From Bog-756 sp963769765 (GTDB lineage: Bacteria > Actinomycetota > Acidimicrobiia > Acidimicrobiales > RAAP-2), in contig CAVYNA010000005.1 of NCBI GenBank assembly GCA_963769765.1, forward strand, positions 220,338 to 284,337: a stretch of 64,000 nt of DNA. Reading direction: 5' to 3'. Below the pieces are notes generated by a model. That model worked only from the letters and a program-made list of their open reading frames with translations. It searched no databases and had not been told where the DNA came from. Each line of letters opens with the position of its first letter. Within the stretch, counting starts at the first letter, position 1. Made by a program: the position numbers and the translations under genes. Below are positions 1 to 9,150 of this stretch, one piece after another.

Positions 1-2
1 GC

Positions 3-461
3 GTGATCCTCACCGCGATCATCTCGGTCATCCTCACCGCGCCCGCCCTGATTCCGGTCGACATCAATGGGGCCCCGAGCCCGGTCGCCTTCTTCGCCGT
101 CGTCTCGATCGGCGTGATCGGTCTCTACTGGTGCTTCTCCATCCCGATCTGGCACCGGTGGCGGATGGGTGACGAGTTCGTGCCCGGTGGATGGACGATC
201 GGCGCCAAGTACAAGTGGGTCTCGGTCATCGCCCTCATCGATGTCGTGCTCATCACGTTCATGGCGTTCATGCCGACCTCCAACCTCGGTATCCCGTGGT
301 ACAGCGGCTTCGCCTGGAAGTACGTGAACTACACCATCCTCGTGGTGCCCGCCGCCATGATCCTCCTCTGGGCGTACTGGCACCTCTCCGTCAAGAACTG
401 GTTCACCGGGCCACGGCGGACGGTCGACATGTCGGACGAGGAGCTGATCGCCGGCATCTGA
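3..461 (+). CDS. APC-family amino acid permease, C-terminal part (partial)
   Basis: This is the 3' end of a gene that begins before the window; the frame is open through base 1, so the GTG at base 3 is not a credible start. The visible 152 residues hold about four hydrophobic segments (roughly residues 1-18, 27-50, 68-90 and 106-128) and end in a short acidic cytoplasmic tail. The pattern fits the last helices of APC-superfamily amino acid/amine permeases, which are usually near 500 residues, so about 30% is seen. The genes just downstream (choline-kinase-like and sarcosine-dehydrogenase-like) make an amino acid or methylated-amine substrate plausible, but the substrate is inference. Confidence 0.7.
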   Translation: MILTAIISVILTAPALIPVDINGAPSPVAFFAVVSIGVIGLYWCFSIPIWHRWRMGDEFVPGGWTIGAKYKWVSVIALIDVVLITFMAFMPTSNLGIPWYSGFAWKYVNYTILVVPAAMILLWAYWHLSVKNWFTGPRRTVDMSDEELIAGI

Positions 462-477
462 CGCTGGCCGGAGGTCG

Positions 478-1410
478 GTGAGGCCCGTGGCACCCGCGGG
501 CCCGTCGCCGCTCCCGCGGCCGCTGCACCGCACGATCGAGACGCTCTGGGTCAGTGCCCACGAGGTCGTCGAGCTCGCCGGGGGGTTGACCAACCGAAAT
601 TTCAAGGTGACGACCGATGACGGCATCTTCGTCGTCCGGCTCTCCGATCCGGCGTCCGGCGCACTGGCCATCGACCGCGAGCACGAGTACCGGAACTCGA
701 TGATCGCGGCGGCATGCGGAGTCGGCGCTCCGGTGCACGCCTACCTCCGTGAGGAGTCGGCCCTCGTGATCGGCTACATCGAGGGAAGGACCTTTACGGA
801 CGACGACTTCGCGGCGCCGGGTGTCGTCGAACGCGTCGCCGCCTCGTGTCGGAAGCTGCACGGTGGGGCGAGGTTCGTCAACGAGTTCGACATGTTCGAG
901 ATCCGGCGTGGCTACCTCGCGATCGTGCTCGAACACGGCTACCGCCTGCCCTCCGACTATCTCGAGTTCGAGCCCGAGGTCGAGCGGGTCCGGGGAGCGC
1001 TCGCGGTGCGTGCCGAGCCGACCGTGGCGTGCAACAACGATCTGTTGGCCGGCAACTTCATCGACGACGGAGTCCAGATCCGGCTCATCGACTACGAATA
1101 CGCCGGCAACAACGACGCATGCTTCGAGCTCGGGAACATCGCGAGCGAGTGCCATCTCGACGGCGATCAGCTCGATCACCTGGTCACCTCGTACTATGGG
1201 CGGCGGCTGGCCAACAAGCTGGCCCGTGCACGGCTCTTCGGCTTGATGTCGCAGTACGGGTGGACGCTGTGGGCGTCGATCCAAGAGGCCACGAGCAGCA
1301 TCGATTTCGCCTTCTGGCCCTGGGGCCTCGAGAAGTACGAGCGGGCGGTCGAGACATTTCGGGGCCCGCTCCTCGACCGCCTGATCGAGGACGTGCAGAG
1401 AGACGACTGA
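478..1410 (+). CDS. Choline/ethanolamine-kinase-like phosphotransferase
   Basis: This 310-residue protein has the eukaryotic-kinase-like fold of the choline kinase/aminoglycoside phosphotransferase group. The catalytic loop is CNNDLLAGNF at residues 185-194 (catalytic Asp 188; the usual leading His is Cys), and the metal-binding LIDYEYAG follows at 203-210. The IDYEYAG-N-N sequence is typical of choline/ethanolamine kinases rather than antibiotic kinases. It should transfer phosphate from ATP to a hydroxyl of a small amino alcohol. The GTG start at 478 follows a purine-rich GGAGGT and lies 16 bases after the permease stop. It sits in an apparent operon with the permease and the FAD-GcvT gene, suggesting use of an imported amine. 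Confidence 0.72.
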   Translation: MRPVAPAGPSPLPRPLHRTIETLWVSAHEVVELAGGLTNRNFKVTTDDGIFVVRLSDPASGALAIDREHEYRNSMIAAACGVGAPVHAYLREESALVIGYIEGRTFTDDDFAAPGVVERVAASCRKLHGGARFVNEFDMFEIRRGYLAIVLEHGYRLPSDYLEFEPEVERVRGALAVRAEPTVACNNDLLAGNFIDDGVQIRLIDYEYAGNNDACFELGNIASECHLDGDQLDHLVTSYYGRRLANKLARARLFGLMSQYGWTLWASIQEATSSIDFAFWPWGLEKYERAVETFRGPLLDRLIEDVQRDD

Positions 1411-1483
1411 GCCGCCGCAAGCCGGCCGTCCAGGTCGCCCCAGGGCGCGACCTCGGACCGGAACGCACACCAGAGGACATCAC

Positions 1484-3949
1484 GTGACGCATGTGGAAAG
1501 AGAAGTGCCCGACCGGGCGCGGGTGGTCATCGTGGGCGGGGGCATCGTGGGGACGAGCACCGCCTACCACCTCGTGCACCTCGGCTGGACCGACGTGGTC
1601 GTGGTCGAGCAGGGCCAGCTGTCGTCGGGAACGACCTGGCACGCCGCCGGACTCGTGGGCCAGCTCCGCGCGACGGAAAGTGGTACCCGTCTCGTCCAGT
1701 ACTCGGCGGGCCTCTACGCCGACCTCGAGCAGGAGACCGGGCTCGCCACGGGGTTCAAGCGCTGCGGGGGTGTCACCGTCGCGCGGACAGCGGACCGGAT
1801 GGTCCAACTGCAGCGGACCGCCGCGACCGCGGAGGTCTACGACCTGGAGTGCGAGCTGATCTCGCCGGCACGGGCGAGGGAGCTCTACCCGATCCTCGCC
1901 ACCGGGGATCTCGTCGGTGCCCTCTGGCTACCCGGCGACGGCACGGCCAACCCCGTCGATGTGACCGCATCGCTGGCCCGGGGGGCACGCGCCCGGGGGG
2001 CACGCATCTTCGAGCACACCCGTGTGATCGGTGTCGACCACGACGGCGGCCGGGTGACCGGGGTGATGACCGACCGGGGCACGATCGAAGCGGAGGTGGT
2101 CGTCAACTGCGCCGGGCAGTGGGCGCACGCCGTCGGGGCGCTCGCGGGCGTTCACGTACCCCTGCATTCGGCCGAGCACTTCTACGTCGTCTCCGAGCAG
2201 ATCGAGGGGGTCCATCCGGACCTGCCGATCCTGCGCGACCCCGACGGCTACACCTACTTCAAAGAAGAGGTGGGCGGACTGGTCGTCGGCGGTTTCGAGC
2301 CCGAGGCGAAGCCGTGGGTCGCCCCCGATCAGCTGCCGTACCCGTTCGAGTTCCAGCTCCTCGACGAGGACTGGGACCACTTCTCCGTCCTCATGGAGAG
2401 CGCACTGCTCCGCATCCCCGCCCTCCACCACACCGGCATCCGGAAGTTCTACAACGGGCCCGAGAGCTTCACGCCGGACAACCAGTTCATCCTCGGTGAA
2501 GCCCCGGAGTTGGCGAACTTCTTCGTGGGTGCAGGTTTCAACTCCGTCGGGATCGCATCGGCGGGCGGCGCCGGGCGGGCACTCGCCGAGTGGATCGTCG
2601 AGGGCGAGCCCACGACCGATCTGGCCGCGGTCGACATCAGGCGATTCGCCGCGTTCAACGACAACGTCCAGTGGCTCCGCGACCGGGTCGGCGAGATCCT
2701 CGGGCTGCACTACGAGATCCCCTGGCCCAACCGCGAGCTGGTCACCGCACGTCCGTTCCGAAGGTCGCCCGTGTACCACCTGCTCGAGGAGGCGGGCGCA
2801 CAGTTCGGGTCCAAGATGGGGTGGGAGCGCGCCAACGTCTTCGTCCCGGCGGGGGAGGCGCCCCGCCTCGAGTACACGTGGGGGAAGCCGAACTGGCTGC
2901 CGTGGTCTGTCGGTGAACAGAACCGGACCAGGACCTCGGTCACGCTGTTCGACGAGACCTCCTTCGGGAAGCTGCTGATCACCGGGTCGGACGCCGAGGC
3001 CGTCCTCCAGCGCCTCTGCACGGCGGACGTCGCAGTGCCCGTCGGTCGTGCCGTCTACACCGGCATGCTCAATCGGCGGGGTGGCTACGAGGCGGACGTC
3101 ACGGTGACCCGCCTCGCCCACGACCGCTATCTGCTCGTGACGAGCTCGGCGTCGGTCGTGCGGGACGCCGCGTGGATCGAACGTCACCTCTTGCGTGACG
3201 AGCAGGTGGCGGTCGTCGACGTCTCGTCCTCGTACGCGGTCTACGGGGTGATGGGCCCGGGATCACGGGACCTCCTCCAGCGCGTGACGCGCGCGGAACT
3301 GTCGAACGAGGCGTTCCCGTTCGCCACGAGTCGCGAGATCGACCTCGGGCACTCGACGGTGCGGGCGACCCGGATCACCTACGTCGGGGAGCTCGGCTGG
3401 GAGCTCTACGTGCCCTGCGAGTTCGCGGTCGGCGTCTATGAGACCCTGTTCGACGCCGGCGAGTACCTCCCGCTCACCGATGCGGGCTACTACTCGATCA
3501 ATTCGCTCCGGCTGGACAAGGGCTACCGCGCGTTCGGTTCTGACCTGACACCCGATCACAACCCGGTCGAAGCCGGCCTCCGGTTCACGTGCAAGCTCGC
3601 CTCCGATGTCGACTTCGTGGGCCGTGCGGCCGTTGAGCAGGTCATCGCCGAGGGTCCACGTCGTCGGCTTGTCTCGTTCCGGCTCGAGGATCCCGAACAG
3701 ATGATGTGGGGAGGCGAGCTCCTGCTCCGCAACGGGGAGGCGTCCGGGCAGGTGACATCGGTCGCCTGGTCGGCCACCCTCGGCGCCTGCGTCGGGCTCG
3801 CCTATGTCTGGCGCCGCGACCGTGGGCCGGTCACCGCCGAGCACCTCACGACCGGCCGCTACGAGGTCGACGTGGGTGGCCACGTCTGTGTCGCCTCGAT
3901 CGGACGAGGCGCCCCCTTCGACCCGTCGAACGAGCGGATCAGGACCTGA
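1484..3949 (+). CDS. FAD-dependent oxidoreductase with GcvT domain (sarcosine/dimethylglycine dehydrogenase family)
   Basis: This 821-residue protein has two modules. Residues about 13-370 form a DAO-type FAD domain with the dinucleotide motif VVIVGGGIVG at 14-23. After a linker, residues about 430-810 resemble the aminomethyltransferase GcvT, the tetrahydrofolate-binding half of dimethylglycine and sarcosine dehydrogenases. Length and order match that family (about 800-850 residues). The expected reaction is oxidative N-demethylation of a methylated glycine with transfer of the one-carbon unit to folate. The GTG start at 1484 overlaps no other gene and lies 73 bases after the kinase stop. 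Which methylamine is used cannot be told from sequence. Confidence 0.85.
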   Translation: MTHVEREVPDRARVVIVGGGIVGTSTAYHLVHLGWTDVVVVEQGQLSSGTTWHAAGLVGQLRATESGTRLVQYSAGLYADLEQETGLATGFKRCGGVTVARTADRMVQLQRTAATAEVYDLECELISPARARELYPILATGDLVGALWLPGDGTANPVDVTASLARGARARGARIFEHTRVIGVDHDGGRVTGVMTDRGTIEAEVVVNCAGQWAHAVGALAGVHVPLHSAEHFYVVSEQIEGVHPDLPILRDPDGYTYFKEEVGGLVVGGFEPEAKPWVAPDQLPYPFEFQLLDEDWDHFSVLMESALLRIPALHHTGIRKFYNGPESFTPDNQFILGEAPELANFFVGAGFNSVGIASAGGAGRALAEWIVEGEPTTDLAAVDIRRFAAFNDNVQWLRDRVGEILGLHYEIPWPNRELVTARPFRRSPVYHLLEEAGAQFGSKMGWERANVFVPAGEAPRLEYTWGKPNWLPWSVGEQNRTRTSVTLFDETSFGKLLITGSDAEAVLQRLCTADVAVPVGRAVYTGMLNRRGGYEADVTVTRLAHDRYLLVTSSASVVRDAAWIERHLLRDEQVAVVDVSSSYAVYGVMGPGSRDLLQRVTRAELSNEAFPFATSREIDLGHSTVRATRITYVGELGWELYVPCEFAVGVYETLFDAGEYLPLTDAGYYSINSLRLDKGYRAFGSDLTPDHNPVEAGLRFTCKLASDVDFVGRAAVEQVIAEGPRRRLVSFRLEDPEQMMWGGELLLRNGEASGQVTSVAWSATLGACVGLAYVWRRDRGPVTAEHLTTGRYEVDVGGHVCVASIGRGAPFDPSNERIRT

Positions 3950-3992
3950 TCTGCCGACAGCCCGGCTCTGGGGTGCAAGCGGTGGTTCGGGC

Positions 3993-4772
3993 TCAGAGCA
4001 CCTTCGAGAGAAAGGCCCGCGTGCGCTCGTGCTGGGGCGCCGACAGCACGGTCGCGGGATCGCCCTGCTCCACGACCACTCCACCGTCCATGAACACCAC
4101 GTTGTCGCCGACCTCGCGGGCGAACCCCATCTCGTGGGTGACAACGATCATCGTCATCCCCTCCTCGGCGAGGGAGCGCATCACGTCGAGCACCTCGCCG
4201 ACCAGCTCGGGGTCGAGGGCCGATGTCGGCTCGTCGAAGAGCATCAGTTTGGGCCGCATCGCGAGGGCGCGGGCGATGGCGACCCGCTGCTGCTGCCCGC
4301 CGGAGAGCTGGTTCGGATAGCTCGCGATCTTGTCGCCGAGCCCGACCCGCTCGAGCAGGGCCCGTGCGCGTTCGCGGACGGACGAAGGTGATTCCTTCCG
4401 GACCCAGCGCGGACCGGAGATCACGTTGTCGATGACGCTCAGGTGGGGGAAGAGGTTGAAGCGCTGGAAGACCATTCCGATCTCGGCCCGCTTGCCGCAG
4501 ATCTCGCGGTCGCGGAGCTCATAGATGCGGTCGCCGCTCTGGCGGTACCCGACCAGCTCACCGTCGACGGAGAGCTCGCCCCCGTCGATCTTCTCGAGGT
4601 GGTTGATGCAGCGGAGAAAGGTGCTCTTGCCCGAGCCCGAAGGGCCGATGAGGCAGAGCACCTCGCCATGGGCGACGGTGAGATCGATGCCCCTGAGCAC
4701 CTCGAGGCGGCCGAACCGCTTGTGCACCTGACGGGCGCGGACCATCAGCGGGACATCGACGGCGTCAGTCAT
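3993..4772 (-). CDS. Polar amino acid ABC transporter, ATP-binding protein
   Basis: This is a 259-residue ABC ATPase. Walker A is GPSGSGKST at 43-51, the Q-loop glutamine is in VFQRFNLFPH near 103, the signature is LSGGQQQR at 156-163, and Walker B LMLFDE at 177-182 is followed by the D-loop. The FNLFPH sequence and overall length are typical of the GlnQ/HisP polar amino acid importers. It energises uptake at the cytoplasmic face. Its start overlaps the permease stop by 4 bp (ATGA), so the two are translationally coupled. Together with the lipoprotein gene upstream it forms a complete importer convergent with the demethylase gene. Confidence 0.93.
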   Translation of the reverse strand: MTDAVDVPLMVRARQVHKRFGRLEVLRGIDLTVAHGEVLCLIGPSGSGKSTFLRCINHLEKIDGGELSVDGELVGYRQSGDRIYELRDREICGKRAEIGMVFQRFNLFPHLSVIDNVISGPRWVRKESPSSVRERARALLERVGLGDKIASYPNQLSGGQQQRVAIARALAMRPKLMLFDEPTSALDPELVGEVLDVMRSLAEEGMTMIVVTHEMGFAREVGDNVVFMDGGVVVEQGDPATVLSAPQHERTRAFLSKVL

Positions 4773-5791
4773 GGGGTGCGGCCCAGGGCGCTTCGGCGAG
4801 CGGGGGAACCGGCTTCACGCGGAGGTGGAACACGCTCTGACGGAGTCGTTGGATCGGAGTGGGCGGAAGCTCGCCGCGTAGAGCCCCTGGCGTAGTGGCG
4901 CTCGACGTAGTACTGGCCGACGGTCAGGATCGACGTGAAGAAGAGGTACCAAAGGCTCGCGACGACGAGGAGCGGCACGATCTCGTAGTTGGCGTTGGAG
5001 ATGTTCTGGGTCGCGGTGAACAGTTCGGTGACCGCGATGGCGTAGACGAGCGACGTCGTCTTGAGCATCGAGATGGTCTCGTTGCCGGTCGGGGGGATGA
5101 TGATCCGCATCGCCTGGGGAAGGACGATCCGGTGGAGCGTCTGGCGCTTGCTCATGCCGAGCGACTGGGCCGCCTCGGTCTGGCCGTCGTCGACCGAGAT
5201 GATCCCCGCTCGGACGATCTCGGCCATGTAGGCACCCTCGTTGAGACTGAGGCCGAGGGCGCCCGCGACGAACGAGGTGATCACCACGTTTGCGTTGACG
5301 GTCGCGAATCCGGGTCCGAAGGGGATGCCGAAGGAGAGGTGCGGGTAGAGGTAGCTGATCCCGTCGTACCAGAAGAACAGCTGGACGAAGACGGGAGTGC
5401 CGCGGAAGAACCAGATGTAGACCCAGGCGGAACCCGACAGCAGGCGGTTGGGGGAGAGGCGCATGATGGCGAGCAGCACGCCGAGGACGATGCCCGCCGC
5501 CATGGCGATGGCGGTGAGCTCGAGGGTGACGACGATGCCGCGGAGCACCGGGGCGGCGAAGAGGTACTTGCCCACGATGCCCCACTGGAACCTGCCCTCG
5601 CGGACCCCGCCCCGCACGATGTGCGAGAAGACGAGCGTGTTGACGAGCATCGCGAGCAGCACCACGACCACCGCGCCCGACACCCATCGCAGCGGGTGAC
5701 GGACCGGGACGATGGTGGGGACGACCGCGTCCTCCGAGCCGCCGTTGCCCCGGGCGTGGCGGTGACCCTCGTCGGCTGGATCTGGTGACAT
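4769..5791 (-). CDS. Polar amino acid ABC transporter, permease
   Basis: This 340-residue integral membrane protein belongs to the HisM/GlnP permease family. An unusually long, charged N-terminal tail of about 30 residues precedes several transmembrane helices. The cytoplasmic EAA loop is recognisable around GMSKRQTLHRIVLPQA, where the ATPase docks. The C-terminal 40 residues are Arg/Ser/Pro-rich and probably disordered. A single permease gene implies a homodimeric channel. It lies between the binding-protein gene (31-base gap) and the ATPase gene (4-bp overlap), so the three are one operon. Confidence 0.9.
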   Translation of the reverse strand: MSPDPADEGHRHARGNGGSEDAVVPTIVPVRHPLRWVSGAVVVVLLAMLVNTLVFSHIVRGGVREGRFQWGIVGKYLFAAPVLRGIVVTLELTAIAMAAGIVLGVLLAIMRLSPNRLLSGSAWVYIWFFRGTPVFVQLFFWYDGISYLYPHLSFGIPFGPGFATVNANVVITSFVAGALGLSLNEGAYMAEIVRAGIISVDDGQTEAAQSLGMSKRQTLHRIVLPQAMRIIIPPTGNETISMLKTTSLVYAIAVTELFTATQNISNANYEIVPLLVVASLWYLFFTSILTVGQYYVERHYARGSTRRASAHSDPTTPSERVPPPREAGSPARRSALGRTP

Positions 5792-5822
5792 CGGCCCGGC
5801 GGCGTCCGGCGCCGGGGTGGTC

Positions 5823-6785
5823 CTAGCTGGTGGCGCCGTTGATCACCGACGAGGTGACCGCGCCGGCCTGCACGCCCCACTTGGTGAGGATCTGGTTGTA
5901 GACGCCGTTCGCGATCAGCAGGTTGACGGTCGCCTGCACCGGTGCGGCCATGCCGTTGCCCTTGGGGAGGGCCAGTCCGTAGGGAGCGACCGAGAATGCC
6001 GTCCCGCTGTTCTGGAAGACCCCGTTCGACGTGGCGACGATGTACCCGGCGACCTGCGAATCGGCGAACCCGACCTCGGCCCGGCCACTCGAGACGGCGA
6101 GGTTCGCTTGGCTCTGGTTGCCGAACGAGAGCACCGTCACGGTGGACTTGCCGGCCTTGGTGCACGCCTTGGCCTGGGTCTGGGCGTCGGTCTGCTCGGT
6201 CGTCCCCGACTCGACCGCCACGGTGTGCCCGCACAGGGAGCTGAGACCGTTGAAGGCGAGCGGCGAACCGGCCTTCACGTAGTAGCCCTCGCCCGCGGTG
6301 AAGTAGTCGACGAAGTCGACGACCTTCTGACGGGCGATCGTGTCGGTGAACGAGGACGCCCCCATGCCGTACTTCCCGCTCTGGATGCCCGGGATGATCG
6401 TGTCGAAGGTCGCGTTGACCAGCTTGACCTTGAGCCCGAGCACCTGACCGATCGCAGTTGCAAGATCGGCATCCATCCCGACGATGGTGGTCCCGTCAGG
6501 CGCAATGAACTCGTCCGGTGCGTAGGTGGCGTCGAGGGCGACGACGATCGTTCCGCTCGAGCGGACCGGTGCGGGCACCGTGGCCGCGATGGATGGGTTG
6601 GCCGACTGCGGCGGGATCGTGGCCGTCGGGAGTGCGACGGTCGTCGCGGTGGTCGAAGGTGCGCCCGTCGTGGTCGAGCTGCTCGAGTTGCTCGAGCATG
6701 CGGCGGTGACGACGGCGAGCGCGCAGGCGACGCCGACCGCCAGCGCCGTCCGGTGCGCACGATGCGTGTGATGTGGAGTGAGCAC
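5823..6785 (-). CDS. Amino acid ABC transporter, substrate-binding lipoprotein
   Basis: This is a family-3 solute-binding protein of 320 residues. The chosen GTG start at 6785 is preceded by GGGGAGGA at good spacing; the frame stays open further upstream but without a signal. Residues 1-30 are a lipoprotein signal ending in VTAAC with the acylated Cys at 30. A Ser/Thr-rich linker (to about residue 65) follows, then the binding domain with features such as GMDADLATAIGQVLG. It would capture an amino acid or related cation outside the membrane and deliver it to the permease encoded downstream. The ligand is not predictable. Confidence 0.88.
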   Translation of the reverse strand: MLTPHHTHRAHRTALAVGVACALAVVTAACSSNSSSSTTTGAPSTTATTVALPTATIPPQSANPSIAATVPAPVRSSGTIVVALDATYAPDEFIAPDGTTIVGMDADLATAIGQVLGLKVKLVNATFDTIIPGIQSGKYGMGASSFTDTIARQKVVDFVDYFTAGEGYYVKAGSPLAFNGLSSLCGHTVAVESGTTEQTDAQTQAKACTKAGKSTVTVLSFGNQSQANLAVSSGRAEVGFADSQVAGYIVATSNGVFQNSGTAFSVAPYGLALPKGNGMAAPVQATVNLLIANGVYNQILTKWGVQAGAVTSSVINGATS

Positions 6786-6894
6786 GGTCCATCCTCCCCA
6801 GGTGGGTTCGGTGCGGCGGGTCAAGTGTGCCATGCACCCGGATGGAGCGGAGCGATCGTCGGGCTCGACACCCTCGGATCGGGAGGACGGGTGC

Positions 6895-6929
6895 GCAACA
6901 GGCCGGGGCGGTGGGCCCCGGCCTGTTGC
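6895..6929 (-). terminator. Strong hairpin, likely terminator of the cytochrome b operon
   Basis: A perfect 15-bp stem (6895-6909 with 6915-6929) closes a 5-base loop. It lies 66 bases beyond the stop of the cytochrome operon and 110 bases before the binding-protein start. There is no T-run on either side, as is common in high-GC actinobacteria, so termination efficiency is inferred from the stem alone. Confidence 0.6.
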
Positions 6930-6994
6930 TCTTCCGACACCGCCACCGTCGGGGACGGGGGAGACCCCGACGGACGTGTGGAGAGGTCGTGTGG

Positions 6995-7976
6995 CTAGCC
7001 GCTCGCCAGGCTCCGATAGTGGCGGCGCCAGATGAGCCGGTAGACACGGGTCCAGCGCGGTATGGACCGGAGCCCCGGTATGAAGGGGAGGATCGCCAAC
7101 AGAACGGTCAGCACCATCATGACCGCCCAGACTTGCAGGTCGGCATTGGACGAGGTCTTGAACGGCGGGACCTGGTACCACATCGTGTAGAGCCAGAGCC
7201 ATGCCTGGCCGGGGAAGTTGCCGGTTTCGTTCATCATCCCCCACTGGTCACCGGAGAGGTGCTGCGCGGCCCCCAGATCGGCGAGGAACGTGCCGTCCGC
7301 GATGAACAGCAAGGGCTTCGTGTAGTCGGTGCCGTAGAACTGCCGTGAGCTGAGCAGCGCACCGTCGAGCGCACCGCTGCGCGCCATCGAGGTGAGCGAC
7401 GAGATCATGATCCCGACGGGCCCGTAGTCGCCCGCCGGCACGGTCAGCGTGCCGTTCGAGTAGGTCGCGTTTGCGACGGCCTTCTCGTACGCGGCGGTCC
7501 ACTTCGCCTGCTGGTCGGCGGAGGCGGAGGTGTACCGGTTGATCGCCGCGTCGAGGTCCGGCCGGTCCGGCAGCGTCCGCAGTGGCGCGATCACGTAGTC
7601 GGTGGCCGTGTCGATCGGGTGGGTGGCGCCGAACCACGACTCGGGTGAGATCGGCCCGATCGACTGCGAGGATCCCGACGTGGCGTTGTACGGCGGCCCG
7701 TAGGTGGCGGTCGCGCTCGTCCCGTCGAGCTCGGTGATGGCCGTCTGGGCGAAGTCGACCGGGGTGGCGGTCGACCACGACTTGACCGTGACCGGTTTGT
7801 CGTCGGGCGACGAGAAGATCACCGCCAACCCGACCACCAAGATGACGACGACGAGCAACGCGATGAGGAACTCGCGGCACGAGGTCGTAGGGCACGTACT
7901 TCCCGTGCCACTCCTCGACGTCCCGGTCGGGCTTGAAGCTCCGATGGTGACGGGCGGTGTCGGTGGCGGCGCTCAC
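6995..7976 (-). CDS. Membrane subunit of cytochrome b complex, with a one-base frameshift
   Basis: The gene starts with GTG at 7976, overlapping the cytochrome b stop by 4 bp (GTGA). It reads 33 sensible residues to ...KYVPYDLV, then must skip one base near 7876-7877 to continue as REFLIAL and a hydrophobic helix. Without the skip the C-terminal 287 residues have only a TTG at 7858. The repaired product is about 326 residues: a cytoplasmic N-terminus, one helix, a large extracytoplasmic domain of about 220 residues, and a C-terminal helix before LPFIPGLRSIPRW. That ending resembles the C-terminal half of bc-type cytochrome b. No PEWY quinol-site motif and no CXXCH haem-c site are seen. Either a sequencing error or a real disabling indel would explain this. 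Confidence 0.6.
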
Positions 7977-8743
7977 GACGGCGTCCCTTCGTCGGCTCCG
8001 CCTGAGGCCTGCGGGCCGTCGGCCGACGGCGGACCGGTCGGAGACGGGACCGGATCACCGGTCGTGGACCCGGAGGGCGCCACGGCAGGTTCGGAACCGG
8101 GCGGAGCGAACGGCGGCACCACGCCGCGGAGCCGGACGAGGAGCACATGGATCCCGACCAGGATGCCGACGACGAGGGGGAGGAGGACGATGTGCCACAT
8201 CAGCATCTGCCCGAAGTTGGTGACGTTGAAGATGGCGCCGGCTCCGGTCGCGTTGATCCCGTCCTTCGCCTGCGTCGAGATCCACTGCGAGTCGAAGTTC
8301 TGCTGCGACAGGTAGCCGGTGAAGGCCGTGCCGACCGAGGCGATGAAGGAGACGACACCGGTGATCCACGTCGCACGCCGCCTTCCGCGCCAGGCGGCCA
8401 TGAAGAATTTGCCCCAGAGGTGGATGACCATGCAGAAGAAGAAGACCTCGACGCTCCAGAGATGGAGCGAGTTGACGAACAGCCCCACGGTCGAGGTGTG
8501 CCACCACGACGGCCCGAAGATCGCGAGCACGATGCCGGTCAGGATCACCACGGTGAGGGCGGAGATGGTGAGCACGCCGAAGACGTAGATCCACGACGCC
8601 ACGTACGCCGGCTGGCGGTCGGGCATGAGCTTCTGCGGAGGGAGCGCGTCGACCGCCGCGTGGCGCAGCTTGGCGCTGAGCTGGTGCGCGTCCTCCGGAC
8701 GGTCGGCCGAGGCCGTCGGAGTGGGTTCGGTGCCGACGGTCAT
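7973..8743 (-). CDS. Cytochrome b N-terminal (dihaem four-helix) subunit
   Basis: This 256-residue membrane protein carries the four-helix haem b core of the cytochrome b/b6 family. Helix B has His-x13-His (from SLHLW to VIHLW) and helix D has His-x14-His (from MWHIV to GIHVL), the paired axial ligands for two b haems. A Gly/Pro/Ser-rich tail of about 40 residues follows the last helix. It should take part in quinol-linked electron transfer across the cytoplasmic membrane. It lies in the middle of a three-gene operon, overlapping both neighbours by 4 bp. No Rieske or cytochrome c1 gene is adjacent, which is unusual for a bc complex. Confidence 0.85.
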   Translation of the reverse strand: MTVGTEPTPTASADRPEDAHQLSAKLRHAAVDALPPQKLMPDRQPAYVASWIYVFGVLTISALTVVILTGIVLAIFGPSWWHTSTVGLFVNSLHLWSVEVFFFCMVIHLWGKFFMAAWRGRRRATWITGVVSFIASVGTAFTGYLSQQNFDSQWISTQAKDGINATGAGAIFNVTNFGQMLMWHIVLLPLVVGILVGIHVLLVRLRGVVPPFAPPGSEPAVAPSGSTTGDPVPSPTGPPSADGPQASGGADEGTPS

Positions 8744-8931
8744 TCGTCATCGCCTCCGTGTCGTGGGAAGGGGATCACGATCGCGAGCACGAACACGAGC
8801 AGCATGAGGCCGATGACGATCAGGTTCGCGACGGACAGCTGGATGAATCCCCAGTGGACGTAGTGGCCAGGCCCGGTCAGGTTGACGAGACTGCCGAAGA
8901 CCTGCAGCAGGACTGCCGAAATGCTCTGCAT
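8740..8931 (-). CDS. Small single-helix membrane protein of the cytochrome b operon
   Basis: This is a 63-residue protein starting at ATG 8931 behind a clear AGGAGGT. It has one long hydrophobic helix (about residues 33-54) and ends in a charged tail. It overlaps the cytochrome b start by 4 bp (ATGA), so it is the first gene of the operon. Small one-helix subunits are common in respiratory complexes, and a structural role with the cytochrome b is inferred only from position. I do not recognise the family. Confidence 0.75.
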   Translation of the reverse strand: MQSISAVLLQVFGSLVNLTGPGHYVHWGFIQLSVANLIVIGLMLLVFVLAIVIPFPRHGGDDE

Positions 8932-9150
8932 GGTGTGACCTCCTGAAATGGAGCGTATTGAGCCATCCGCGTGGCAAACAGGGTCGAAAGTCCCCTCACC
9001 TCGACATTCGAACCACCGGTCGCCAGCGGGTGGCGCTGCGGGCCGGACCCCGTTCCGGACCGCTGACGGCACCGCCAACGCTACCGAAGGTCCCCCCGCG
9101 AACCGCGGAGCATCCGCATACGCTGAGCGTCAGACCCCGAGGAGGCACCT

